Assembly (NCBI GenBank): GCA_964030785.1
Contig: OZ034970.1
Coordinates: 18,613,134 to 18,677,133 of the forward strand
Length of the DNA stretch: 64,000 nt
Direction: 5' to 3'
Source: Siderastrea siderea
Lineage: Eukaryota; Cnidaria; Anthozoa; Scleractinia; Rhizangiidae
The notes beneath the pieces were generated by a model. That model saw nothing but the letters and a program-made list of their open reading frames with translations, was not told the DNA's origin and made no database searches. The first letter of the stretch is position 1, and each line of letters opens with the position of its first letter. Shown in pieces: positions 26,341 to 37,131 of this stretch. The translations under genes and the position numbers were made by a program.

Positions 26341-27714
26341 TACTCTTTTACAGATCCTAGGTAGATGGTATTTCTTCCCGAGAGAGATAACGATTTGAGA
26401 TTTTTGTTGCGAAGAGATGTTTCGGGAGGTATTTTTGTTTTCCTAGCTGAAGTCATTTGGATTTTTCTTGTACTTAAAGATGGTGCTGGTTATTGATCGT
26501 TTGTGGAGATATCTGTTTGAAGTTTAATGAATTACGAGAGCTTGACCCAGTTGACAGAAGATAAATTTATGCGTCTCTTAATACACAACAACAACATGTA
26601 GCTTTATTTGTAGTACTGCAAAAGCACAAAACATAACTACGAATCTAAATCAGCTGCATCAGTGCTAATTGTAAGCGATTTCTTACGGAAATCAAAACCT
26701 TAATTTTTTACTGTAGGTCATCAGACTGTAAGAAATTTATATGATGATAATTGTTTGAAATTTGGTGAATGCAACTCTATTTTACCATAAAACTTACTCC
26801 TAAGAGTTGAGTAACCCTCACAACAGAAAAGATGGTGGGTCTAATCTTCGTTTTCGTTACATTTACAAGTATAAATATGAATATATGAAATAGTCATATA
26901 TTTGAACTGCGGATAAAGATAGAATTATGTGAAGATCATCGCAGTGAAAGTGTTTCAACTTAAGCAGTTGAAGAGAAGAAACCGGAAAAAATTTAGTCTT
27001 GAAGGCGAATCGAACCCATGACCTCTGCACTCTTCTATGAAGATTGAGGAGCCTGACGTGACTCTCTAGGATGACAAATGAAAACTGGAAATTTCACCTG
27101 AAAACCAGTGAAGTTAATCCAGTCGATTGTCGCCAAAAAAAATGATAGGCTTTGTTTAACTATATTCTTGGCGGAAAGTCAAGACAGTATGTTTTAACTA
27201 CTCGTCCTGCAAAAATTTTAATTACAAAACTAACAAAGCTTTCGTTAAGGTTGCTATATTCCGCGACGACTATATACTTGAAATTGTTGAAACTCACTAA
27301 TTTAGCACGAGAGTGGTCGTTCCGAAATAGGCAACCGTATTCACTATCAAAGGTGACAAACATGGCACAGAACGTCAAAAAAACACCTTCAATGCAATCA
27401 ATTGCTAAATTTAGTTGTCGCTAGTAGTAGTGACCTTTACGTATTACCAAGGACTACAAATCAGTTTCCATGATATAGGTTTCTATAGTTGAATGTCATA
27501 ATTAGTATGGGATTATCCCAAGCCAACTGGTTTGACACGTAAATAAAGTTTCTTCCTTACTTTACTTACTTATATAATAGCCCGGCTGCACCTTCAAAGA
27601 AATAAATTGCTAAATTGAGTTGGTAATAGTGACCTTTACATATTACCAAGGAGTACATGTTAGTTTGTTAGACCTCAAGTGATCTTCCGTGATATAGGTT
27701 TTTACAGTTCAATG
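26341..27714. other. 3' flank of the transposase gene: SINE remnant and a direct repeat
   Basis: About 1.4 kb without a supported gene. It holds the SINE at 26875-27065. It also holds two direct copies of about 120 bp (27387-27504 and 27593-27721) sharing AATTGCTAAATT, GTGACCTTTAC, TATTACCAAGGA, GATATAGGTTT and CAATGTCATAA-type words. The second copy overlaps the end of the transposase reading frame, so the repeat arose from the gene's 3' end. A 90-codon frame at 27152-27424 has no recognisable features. Confidence 0.55.
26875..27065 (-). mobile_element. tRNA-headed SINE remnant
   Basis: Read on the minus strand, the right end carries a tRNA-like T-arm/B-box (ATGGGTTCGATTCGCC at 27003-27018) followed by ACTAAATTTTTTCCGG. 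The tail contains GAAGATCATCGCAGTG-type text on the plus strand and ends in an ATATATGAAATAG/CATATATTTGAACTGCGG stretch. This arrangement is familiar to me from tRNA-derived SINEs of corals. The A-box half is eroded and no terminal duplication is visible, so it is an old copy. Confidence 0.65.
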
Positions 27715-30700
27715 TCATAAAATGGCCTGTATTCCGAAATTTAGCCTTTTAATTTCTTCTTGTCGCTTCTTTAGGTAACTTAATTTTCCGGTGATTTGTC
27801 CACGTGACTTAAAAGACGCTGTTATTTTTAATAATTTTGCTGCGTTGCTTTGAACCACAAAGTTGTATAACTGGTGTACATTTTCCTGGCTGGGTAGCAC
27901 ACTGGTTGCGTACAGGAACGATTCTGTCATGTGGAGTATGCACGTTTCAAGCCGAGTCCAGCCCTCATTTACCTCGGGCATATTACTTTCGTTGACGTAA
28001 TGAGTTCCTCTGCGTCGCTTCAAGGAAGGTGGACTTGAAAATATCTTCTTTCTTTTTATTTTTGGTACTTCCTCTATTTTGTCGGTGTTTCTGGCCCCAA
28101 AGGTGTTTCCGCAGTTGTAGCATTTGCAGCTCTTACAACACTTTGCTTCCTTCGCATAACAAGGGCATCTGGACATTTTTTTTGCCCTCCACATCAACAC
28201 AGGACACGAATGATGGGTCTTTGGTTCTGCGTTCTTCTCCACATCTACACCAACGTTTGTCTTCCGCTTTCTGCAGTCCAATTTTATTGTTGCCGCAGTG
28301 ACGGCATTTGCATGTTTTCATGCATGGCTCTCCTTTTCTTACACAGGGACACCTAGAAGCTTTCCCTTCCTCATCTTTGCAGGAAAACTGGTCCCTGGAC
28401 TTAACATTGCTGCCGCAGCTGCAACCTTTTCTTCCTGGTGTGGTAATCACACATTCTGTTTCATCGTCATCTAGAAAAAAAGTTAATCCATTATTACTGC
28501 GTTGTTCTTGACCACTACCGTAGCATGCGTGGAATTACGGGTGTTGCGCATTAATGAGAGAAACGTATTTTACACCTTGAAATAACTGGTATTTTTGTTT
28601 GTTCTCCTAGGTGTGAAACATGTCTGAGGTACAGCTTAAAAACGCATTTTCTATATGTAATATGCAAGAGAAGACTGAGGGACATTCCATATAGAAAAAG
28701 GATAAGTAAAAGAAGGTCCCAAAAAGTTTCTTCAGACACAAATACATCGACATAAATTGTACTGACCTGTTAACGCTGTGGTAGCGTCATAATGTCCAGC
28801 ACCATAATAATGGTAGGCTACATAAATGCATCTTGTCGTTTGTGTATCATCAGGTAGAAATGGCACATAAGGGTAGTTCTCGTTTGACGTCACAACCATG
28901 ATAGGGAGCCTTAGGATATGTGCTAAAACTTTCATCACTACATCGCCAAGTGACCTGTCAAATACTCCATTTTGCCTAAATTCTCCGGCTGTCGTAGCAA
29001 GCGAGTCCTGATCTTGATTGGGAACAAATGCTAGGAATTCATCGTTTTCTTTCAAAATTTCGTCTGCAAAAAGATTGCGCAGTGTCTTGATGTCTTCCTC
29101 TTCATTTTTCAGAAGACCAAGCGTTGAAAGATGCTGCCACACCTCTTTGTCCTTACTTGTATAGGTGCTTCTTAACATTCTTGCTACGCTGCGAAATGCG
29201 CAGTCACCGTCCTTAGCTGTACCGTCGATCTTTAGATTAAATCCAGCCAGGTGTCTATCAAGGCGCGTTCTGTGTTCCTGTATTACGGGATTGCTTTCGT
29301 CATTATCGATGTCGTTATCATATAAAATATGATGCACATTTAAACTGTTAGGTTTGTCTGCAATAAGCAAAAGATCATCAGGGTGAAATGATCTATTAAC
29401 ATTGTCTTTTGATATACTTGTCATTATCTGCATAGCCGAAATTGCGGCGTTGAGTACAGATTCTGCTACAGTTTCAGAGCAAACATCTTCCATGGACTCT
29501 GCAATCAGCAAATAGTGTAGGCCGTTACCGGTTCCGGTGTGCGCTGTCGTTCCTTTGTCGCATACATTTTCCGCAGTATTGGGATAGGCTTCTGTTTTAA
29601 ATGCCGACCAACTCGAACTTAAGTCATTATTCTTAGGGAAAGGATTTCTTTTTGCAGGCTTGACGCATTTTATTTTAGAGTTACACTGGTGCTGCAAACA
29701 AGAAGACGCTTTGCTGCTATAACTGTAAAAAAGCATCGTTAGTAGTGCAACAGCTAATTCCACTGTGATTCTTGTCGCCCCTGTTAAAAGTGATCTATTT
29801 AACAGTCGATGTAACTGTTCGTTCCGTTCAGTTCCAAATCCGGGTGGTATTCCGGAAAGGCATCCTTTTTTAATGTGCACGCGGATGTTTTCAATTTGTT
29901 TAAATGTGGCCTCTGTTAAACACGAAGAAGGAACATTTCTCCACCTTTCAATTAGGCGATCTAGGTTGGCTTCAATTTCAAGTGGATCCGGAGTAACCTT
30001 CAGCCGAGTTTCCCCAAGATCGGTGCTCTGTCTGAATATTAATCCAAATTCCTTTCCAAATTGGTCTCTAAGAAGGGACTGACCAGTTTCCAATGTTCTT
30101 AGTACGCGCTGGCATGCGTGAAAAATGTCCAATTTAATTTGAGCGTTGGGGAAAACAGATTGATACTTGTTTCTGTTTTTAAAACAGTCGTCGATAGCTA
30201 TCATAGATATTGAATCTTTTTGTCTACTCACTCTCTCCTTTAATCTGAACAGAAGATCGTCGATTTCGTGGAATGCTGTCGACTTTGTCAACCTCCAGTC
30301 CAGAATTTGACCGTTGTCGTTTAAAATGATGAACAAGTTGTTAAACTTCGTAAGAAATTTCTGTTCTTCTCCCTCGGTAACAACTCCTATATTTTTACTT
30401 ATTTTGAACGTGTGGTCGCATGATATAGACGTTGCTGAAATCCCGAACATTTCAGTAGCGTAAAACCTTTTGTACAACTTGAAATCGTCCAAAAGTATCC
30501 TCGTCAGTTGATCATTGCTAGGAAATGCAAACAAGTCGTTTGAGTAGAAGTCTTCAAAATCAAACACTTCACCTTCCGCTAGTCCATCTGTTACAGCAGC
30601 GTTGAAAATTTCTCCAAGTCTTGTGTGGTGTTCATGATTGAGAGCTCCAATTCCTTCACTGATTTTCAAAAAGTTCACACCCTGTGTGATCGAGCATCCA

Positions 30701-31254
30701 CTTCTTTGGTATAACTTCACGGGAAATACCTCTCTCACTGTTTCGGGTAGTCCGTTTAGTAGATCAGGAGAAGCTGCAAAAAGCTTATGCGTATTTCTTC
30801 CTTGCGCACACAGGTAAATTCTCTGCACAAGAATAATATTTCCAAAAAGATCATAAATTAGCCTCGGTCGCTTTTCTTTGTTTCCATTAAGATTTTTTGT
30901 CCATTGCCAGGGTCTCAAAACCACATCAGTGTGAATAGGACATTTCATAGTGCAGACAGCATACTGTTCCTGAGGACTCCATAGTAACACTTTGGGTAGT
31001 AAAAAGCCTCCTTGTGTTTTGCCTGCCACTGAAGCTGGAGGATGGACGATATCATAGAACTGCGCGCTTGCGGGATCTTTGTCAAACATATCAGTCAATT
31101 TCTGTATGTACTTCGCGAATTCCTCGGCATTATTTAAGTTGTATCCACTGCTCAGCCGCGACCCTAGCGCCAGTAGGGCAAACAGTACTAAACTGCTCTG
31201 TTTGAATCCCATAACGAAGCGTTTTCTTCTTACTTTTACATTGCTCAAACTCAA
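27715..31254 (-). CDS. DDE transposase-OTU-CXC fusion protein (two exons visible)
   Basis: Exon 1 runs 31254-28767 and exon 2 runs 28470-27715. The transposase core (residues about 260-500) has CDHTF (Asp 280), MIAIDDC (Asp 355), LDIFHACQRV (Asp 376/His 379) and GTERNEQLH (Glu 476 or 479), the spacing expected of an RNase H-fold transposase of the MULE/KDZ type. An OTU protease follows, with KDGDCAFRSV (Cys 685) and GAGHYDAT (His 821), which matches the OTU catalytic pair. Exon 2 supplies two CXC-type clusters (RCPCVRKGEPC...CKCRHCGN; RCPCYAKEAKCC...CKCYNCGN) like those of MSL2/tesmin proteins. These are predicted DNA binders. A T8/A8 run at 28176-28183 shifts the frame by one base inside the second cluster. 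The hydrophobic N-terminus (about residues 15-36) resembles a signal peptide but is more likely the first helix. Upstream exons are possible. Confidence 0.85.
28471..28766 (-). other. Spliceosomal intron (296 bp) in the transposase gene
   Basis: The minus-strand donor GTCAGT begins at 28766 after ...TTAACAG. The acceptor TTTTTTTCTAG ends at 28471 and has a clean polypyrimidine tract. Joining the flanks keeps the frame and links the OTU domain to an acidic DDDE linker and the first CXC cluster. Unspliced, the first exon runs into a stop 12 codons later, so the intron decides whether the CXC tail is made. Confidence 0.75.
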
Positions 31255-31739
31255 ATTCTTTTGTTGTCAAAAACGGGTCGAGATGCCTTGGGAATCTTTA
31301 TGGGACAGCTCTGCTTTGTAAATCCCGAGTATGGTGGTGTTCACGAATCTCCCACGAGTGCGACCTTGCAATAGACTGCAAAAATTTGGCTCTTCTGCTA
31401 GCAGTTTTTCCAGATATTTTGAAAACCTTTCTCTAGTCCGACAGAAGGAGGAAATCACAAGGTTGACTGAGTGTGTCACTGTCGACAATCAAAGTGTTGT
31501 CCCGGTCAGAGTGAAGTCAAACTTTACGCACACGTGTTTTTCTTAGCAGACCGCAACAGCTATATCTCAGCGATTATTTGGAGTTTCGAGGCCAAACGAA
31601 CACGGTTTTAAAGCTTAGTAAAAGCACTAAATAGCTATAGCAGTGATCATGAAAGAAGACAATTCCTTCTCGCAAAGACAGGATTTCGATTGAATACAAG
31701 GTGTCATTTTCTCGCTTGTGAAGTGTGACACCCCACATA
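31255..31739 (-). promoter_or_regulatory. Probable promoter/5' region of the transposase gene
   Basis: 485 bp between the first ATG of the gene and the right minisatellite array. It contains a 73-codon minus-strand frame (31488-31267) ending just before the gene. That frame could be a 5' exon or leader, but no splice pair is convincing. No clear TATA box is seen. Confidence 0.35.
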
Positions 31740-33470
31740 GGGTATTCTATGGTATATTATACAGAATTATTCAAGGATAATCAAGAGTATAAAGTAGTAT
31801 ACAGGGGTATTCCTAAGAATACAAGGGTATTCAAGTGTATACAATTGTATTCAGTAGTATACAATTGTAAACAAGGGTAATCAAGGGTATTCAAGGGTAT
31901 ACAAGGGTATACAGTGGTATTCAAGGGTATACAAGTGTATTCAGGGGTATTCAAGGGTGTACGAGGGTATTCAAGGGTTTACGAGGGTATTCAGGGGTAT
32001 TCAAGGGTGTGCAAGGGTATTCTAGGGTGTACGAGGGTATTCAGGGGTATTCAAGGGTGTACGAGGGTATTTAGGGTATACGAGGGTATTCAGGGGTATT
32101 CAAGGGTGTACTAGTATTCAAGGGTATACAAGGGTAGACAAGGGTATTTAGGGGTACTAAAGGGTATACAAGGTTATTCAAGGGTATATAGGAGGAGTCA
32201 AGGGTACACAACGGTATTCAAGGGTATGCAAGGGTAAACAGAGGTAGTCAAGGGTATACATAGGTATCCAAGGTTGCGCAGGAGTAGTCAAGGGTATTCA
32301 AGGGTATACAAGGGTATACCGGGGTATTCAAGGGCATACAAGGGTATTCATGGGTAGTCAAGGGTATTCAAGGGTATGCAAGAGTATACAGGGGTATGCA
32401 GGGATAAACAGAGGTATTCAAGGTAATAAAAGGGTATTCAAGAGTATTCAAGGGTAAACAGGGGTATTCAAGGGTAAACGGGGGTATACAAGGGTAAACA
32501 GGGGTATACAAGGGTAAACAGGGGTTTACAAGGGTATTCAAGGGTAAACAGGAGTAGTCAAGGGTATACAAGGGTATTCAAGGGTAAACAGGGGTATACA
32601 AGGGTATACAGGGGTATACAAGGGTAAACAGGGGTATTCAAGGGTAAACAGGGGTATTCAAGGGTAAACAGGGGTAGTCAAGGGTATACAGGGGTATTCA
32701 AGGGTAAACAGGGGTATACAAGGGTAAACAGGGGTATACAAGGGTAAACAGGAGTATACAAGGGTATTCAAGGGTAAACATGGGTATACAAGGGTAAACA
32801 GGGGTATACAAGGGTAAACAGGGGTTTACAAGGGTATTCAAGGGTAAACAGGAGTAGTCAAGGGTATACAAGGGTATTCAAGGGTAAACAGGAGTATACA
32901 AGGGTATACAGGGGTATACAAGGGTAAACAGGGGTATTCAAGGGTAAACAGGGGTATATAAGGGTATACAGGGGGATTCAAGGGTAAACAGGGGTATACA
33001 AGGGGTAACAGGGGTATATAAGGGTAAACAGGGGTAGCAAAAGGTATACAGGGGTATTCAAGGGTAAACAGGGGTATAGAAGGGTATTCAAGGGTAAACA
33101 GGGGTATATAAGGGTAAACAGGGGTAGTCAAAGGTATACAGGGGTATTCAAGGGTAAACAGGGGTATATAAGGGTAAACAGGGGTAGTCAAAGGTATACA
33201 GGGGTATTCAAGGGTAAACAGGGGTAGTCAAGGGTATACAGGGGTATTCAAGGGTAAACAGGGGTATACAAGGGTAAACAGGGGTATATAAGGGTAAACA
33301 GGGGTATATAAGGGTAAACAGGGGTAGTCAAAGGTATACAGGGGTATTCAAGGGTAAACAGGGGTAGTCAAGGGTATACAGGGGTATTCAAGGGTAAACA
33401 GGGGTATACAAGAGTAAACAGGGGTATATAAGGGTAAACAGGGGTATATAAGGGTAAACAGGGGTATTCA
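31740..33470 (-). repeat. 10-bp minisatellite array, right (G-rich on plus strand)
   Basis: Reverse complement of the left array: TTCAAGGGTA, AACAGGGGTA, TATACAAGGG words. The inner 700 bases (31740-32450) are degenerate. From about 32461 to 33470 the 10-bp phase is nearly constant, with rare slips near 33000-33060. Runs of GGG or GGGG every 10 bases give many possible G-quadruplexes on the plus strand. Confidence 0.95.
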
Positions 33471-33795
33471 AGGGTATACAGGGGTATTCAAGGGTATACA
33501 AGAGGTATATATATGGGTATTCAAGGGTATAGAAGGTATACAGGAGTGTATTGATTATATGGCCAATGCATCCATGGCATTCTCCCATGGAGTATATACC
33601 CAACGGCAGCAGAGATTGCGTTACTGTAGATTACAAGGGGAGACCGATGTCACGTTACCTTCATTACGGGCTTCCGGAAAAATTCTCCACCTTATTTACC
33701 CCGAGAATATAATAGATATATCTATATTGAGATTGTGAATCGCCACATTCTTTATTAATCTCAAAAGAATAAATAAATCATATTATATTATATTT

Positions 33796-35925
33796 TTTGA
33801 AGGGCATTCTCTAAATAAATATTCAACGTGCTTTCCATAGTAAGAAAACAAAACAAAACCAACGGTGAAGCGTATGTAAACCTCACGCCTGTTAACTTCA
33901 GTACTGTAAAGTTAAATTGACAAGTGTATAAATGCATCAGTTTTTTTCCAAGAAATTAATTCAGGAATCTGGACTTAAAGTACAAGTACAAGTGTGAGAT
34001 GTTTAGATTCTCTCAGATCTTGTCAGTTAGCCATCTCATCACCTCAAAGCGATCGAAGAAATAGGTGCCTTTGGGTGGATCTGCTTTCAATGAGTCGAAA
34101 AAAAATCATGTGTTTTCTTTAGCAATGAAGGAAAATAAGAATGAAAAAAAAGCCGTCCTTCGGGTCTTATTTTCCAAGAAAATAAGTCCCCCTTGGCAGC
34201 CCCTCTCATACCTCCGCCATTGCTATTATTCGTAGTTATCCCTGTGCGTTCATTATTTTTCAACAATAATGAACCCACACGGGGATAACTACGAACAAAA
34301 GGAATGGCGGAGGTATTGGAGGGGCTGCCAAGGTGGTCTTATTTTCTTGGAAAATAAGATCCTGCTTTTGCGAATAGTCATTACTGTGAACTGCTTGAAG
34401 CCGCACTTGGTCTGCAATGGCATTCAGTTTACGCAGTGGTCCATTGTTTGTACTCGTCAATCCAGCTTTCCCTCAGGACCACTTTTGGTCCTGATAACAG
34501 TTTACATAATTTGAAAGTAAATTCGCCCGAAATTATCTTGTAAATGGCATCGTGTCAGTATGCTGCTGCAATAGGTGGCGGAAATTGTGGACGCACTGTT
34601 GTTAATCCAGTCGATTTTCACACCCACAAGTTGCCAAAGAAAGGGACGCGGTAGGGGAAGCGCCGCAAATGATTATTTCAGATGACAGGGGCGGTCTGTG
34701 TGAAACACGCGTAGTGTGGGCACTTTACATGTATTTTCTAAGATAAACTCAGCCGGTGAGAAATAGCTTAAATCCATGTTCTTTACCAGTGTTTTTTCAC
34801 TGAAAGCCCATCCACAGCCGGAGCGAGCCAGGGTGCATAGGAAAAAAAAAAAAAAAACTGGCTTTTCCTTTCTTCGCCCCAGCACCGTTCTCCCTCTACG
34901 CGCTTTGTGCGCTTTAAAAATCAGTGACACAGTGGGAAATACAGTACCCGCGCTCCTTTTTTGCAGGGTGTGGGCAAAGTGAGGTAAAACTCTCCTAAGC
35001 TCCGTTGAAGCAATATTTAAGCCCGATAATCCCACTGCATGTGTGAACCTGTCATGGGAGTTACAAGTACTATGGTATTAACTTAGCTGCTCTTGTTAAC
35101 AGAAGTTCTGCCCTGGGTTTTAGGTTGAATCAGCAAATCTAACAACAAAGGATTTCAGATGATTCGTTAAGTCCAGTTGTCAAAGTTTTCGATTGTAATA
35201 CGTTGTTAATTAGTATGATTTACAAGATTATTTAAGGCGAATTTACTTTCGAATTATGTAAACAGCATCAAGACCGAAAAAGGCGCTGAGGGAAGCCCGG
35301 ATTGCAGAGCAAAATAATGGGATATTTGCTGAGATACACTTGGTAAACTGAATGCTATTGCAGGCCAAGTGGCCCGGGGCCAATTGCGGCTTCAAGCAGT
35401 TCACAGTGATGACTATTCGCAAAAGCATTCCCAAAATAAAGTAAAAATGATGAACTCACAGGATAACTACGAATGAATAGCAGTGACGGAGGTATGGGAC
35501 GGGCTGCCAAGGGGGACTTATTTTCCGAAGGACCACTTTTTTGTTTTACTGCTTTTTTCATTCTTATTTTCGTTCATTGATAAGGAAAATACGTTTTTAA
35601 CTTTATTCATTGCAAGCCCAAGCGGATCCACCCAAAGGCACCTATTTCTTCGATCGCCAGTGATGACATGGCTAACTAACAAGATCTGAGAGAATCTAAA
35701 CATCTCACACTTGTACTTGTACTTTAAGTCCAGACTCCTGAATTAATTTCTTGGAAAAAAAAACTGATGCATTCATACACTTGTCAATTTAACTTTACAG
35801 TACTAAAGTTAATAGGCGTGAGGTTTACATACGCTTCACCGTTGGTTTTGTTTTGTTTTCTTACTATGGAAAGCACGTTGAATATTTATTTAGAGAATGC
35901 CCTTAAAAAAATATAATATATTATT
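33796..35925. mobile_element. 2.1-kb foldback element inside the TTAA transposon
   Basis: Bases about 33796-34545 and 35210-35925 are inverted copies. Landmarks in each arm are AAGGGCATTCTCTAAATAAA, AAAGCACGTTGAATATTT (right orientation), GTACAAGTACAAGTGTGAG, ATAGGTGCCTTTGGGTGGAT, GAATAGTCATYACTGTGAAC and GTTTACATAATTYGAAAGTA. The left arm holds an extra inverted duplication at 34165-34358 that makes a hairpin about GAACGCACAGGG. The unique centre (34546-35209) has an A15 tract and no supported gene. Flanks are AT-rich microsatellite, so no target duplication can be read. Confidence 0.7.
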
Positions 35926-36981
35926 TTTTTCTTAAGCATTTTTCCGGTCCGGAATCCGGAATCCTTGAATTTGATTGGCTGTTGACGCGCGTTCCGCCGG
36001 TCCAGTTTTTTCCTATCCGGACCGGTTTTGTCATGGACCATTGAATGAAAGTTGAAAAACAACATACCTCGGTTGAACTCGAGAATTTTTTTATTTACGG
36101 CTCAAAGATGCGACTTTTTTGGCAAGTCACAATTCTGTTGTGTGTTGTAAATGGAAAGTTCAACAAGGAGGGAAATCAAAGACCTTGAAATACCTTCAAA
36201 AGGCAAGTACTCGTTTTAATTTTGTGTAGCTTAGCATGGCGGTTGGTGAGTTTGTTGTTGAATTCACTTAACACAGCAGTTTTAGTTTTTAAATTGCGAT
36301 CGCCACAATGCCTTTTGACTCCGATATTTACTTTAATGACTTCGTTTTTCAGTTTTTTCTCTTAAATTAACGAGGTTCGGTATATTTTCATTCAAGAAAT
36401 TGTGCAGGCTTAAACTGGAATTTTGCTTTTTTATTTGTCGTAAGCTAAATGAAGATAAGCTTAAAAGCCAGCGCACCGTTCGCTTTGGTTAAAACTGAGA
36501 TCAAACCGAACGATTTCGCTAAATAATTAAATTGTTTATATCCAAAGAACCAGCACCTACGTTTACAGGTACGAAGCAAAACATAAAAAGAAAGTAATTA
36601 GGCTAAACAGAAATGTTTTTCGAAGTATTATTCTCTTTCATTTTTTACGCAAGGGCAATTAAACCTGTCCTAACGATTGAGTCCTTTGGTTTTGTTTTTA
36701 GTAAGCTTAAGCTTAATTATAAGTATTTAATTGGGTTATTTATCCCTATGCCGGGCAGGATTTTCCATGTGCGTGTCTGTTCTTGAAAAACAACCTTTTC
36801 CGTGTTGATAAGGTAGTTTCTAGTCGAAAATATTACACTTAAGTTTTAAAAAAGTTTGAAGTGTTTATGATTACATTCGCTCCACGGTTTCCTGCCATCT
36901 GACTCAGTGAAACTTACGCGCGTTCTGACAACCTTTCAAGATTGATCTGCAAACTCGCAAATGTTGGGAAAAAAAATAAAA
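35926..36981. other. Interior of the TTAA element, no gene recognised
   Basis: About 1.05 kb, AT-rich. The left end has short GC palindromes (CCGGTCCGGAATCCGGAAT, and TCCGGACCGG near 36018). No long frame on either strand, RNA gene or splice-supported exon is visible. Confidence 0.5.
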
Positions 36982-37128
36982 ATGTTATTTACCTGCCTAG
37001 GTCGGTCCGTATAGGGAAAAACTGTGCCCTTGGTCTTGAGTACGGCCCTCGGCCTGCGGCCTCGGGCCGTACTCAAGACCGCGGGCACAGTTTTTCCCTA
37101 TACGGACCTCCCGGCCGGTAAATAACAT
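36982..37128. mobile_element. Palindromic MITE (147 bp)
   Basis: A near-perfect hairpin bounded by ATGTTATTTACC and GGTAAATAACAT. The stem contains GGTCCGTATAGGG, AAAACTGTGCCC, GGTCTTGAGTACGGCC and their complements around a GCCTGCGGC loop. It is strikingly GC-rich against its AT-rich surroundings. No coding capacity. Confidence 0.8.
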
Positions 37129-37131
37129 ATA

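Larger units (their letters stand above)
24097..33600. mobile_element. 9.5-kb autonomous-type transposon with inverted 10-bp minisatellites and OTU-transposase gene
   Basis: It starts GGTATATACTCC and ends GGAGTATATACC, flanked by CAACGGCA at 24089-24096 and 33601-33608. The terminal inverted repeat is about 130 bp and nearly perfect. It then merges into long inverted subterminal arrays of a 10-bp repeat (left about 24163-26340, right about 31740-33470). The single gene, on the minus strand at 27715-31254, encodes a DDE-type core plus OTU and CXC domains. Eight-base duplications occur in hAT, P, KDZ/Zisupton and some MULE elements (established). The catalytic motif style (second Asp followed by LDIFHACQRV) is MULE/KDZ-like. 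I leave the superfamily open. Confidence 0.88.

Noticed and set aside
31130..31254. Signal peptide at the start of the transposase (SSLVLFALLALGSRLSSG)
   Set aside because: A secreted transposase makes little sense. The segment is followed directly by conserved-looking helical text, so it is more likely a buried helix, or the true start lies in an upstream exon.
24163..33470. CRISPR array or telomere tract
   Set aside because: Units are 10 bp with no unique spacers, and the word TACCCYTGWW is not the metazoan TTAGGG telomere repeat. The arrays lie within a transposon with target duplications.
24256..33603. Pro/Tyr/Leu-rich frames (YPCIPLFTL repeats) that look like a repetitive structural protein
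   Set aside because: A 10-bp repeat without stop codons keeps every frame of one strand open. Both arrays give the same peptides only because they are inverted copies. No start, promoter or unique sequence supports a gene.
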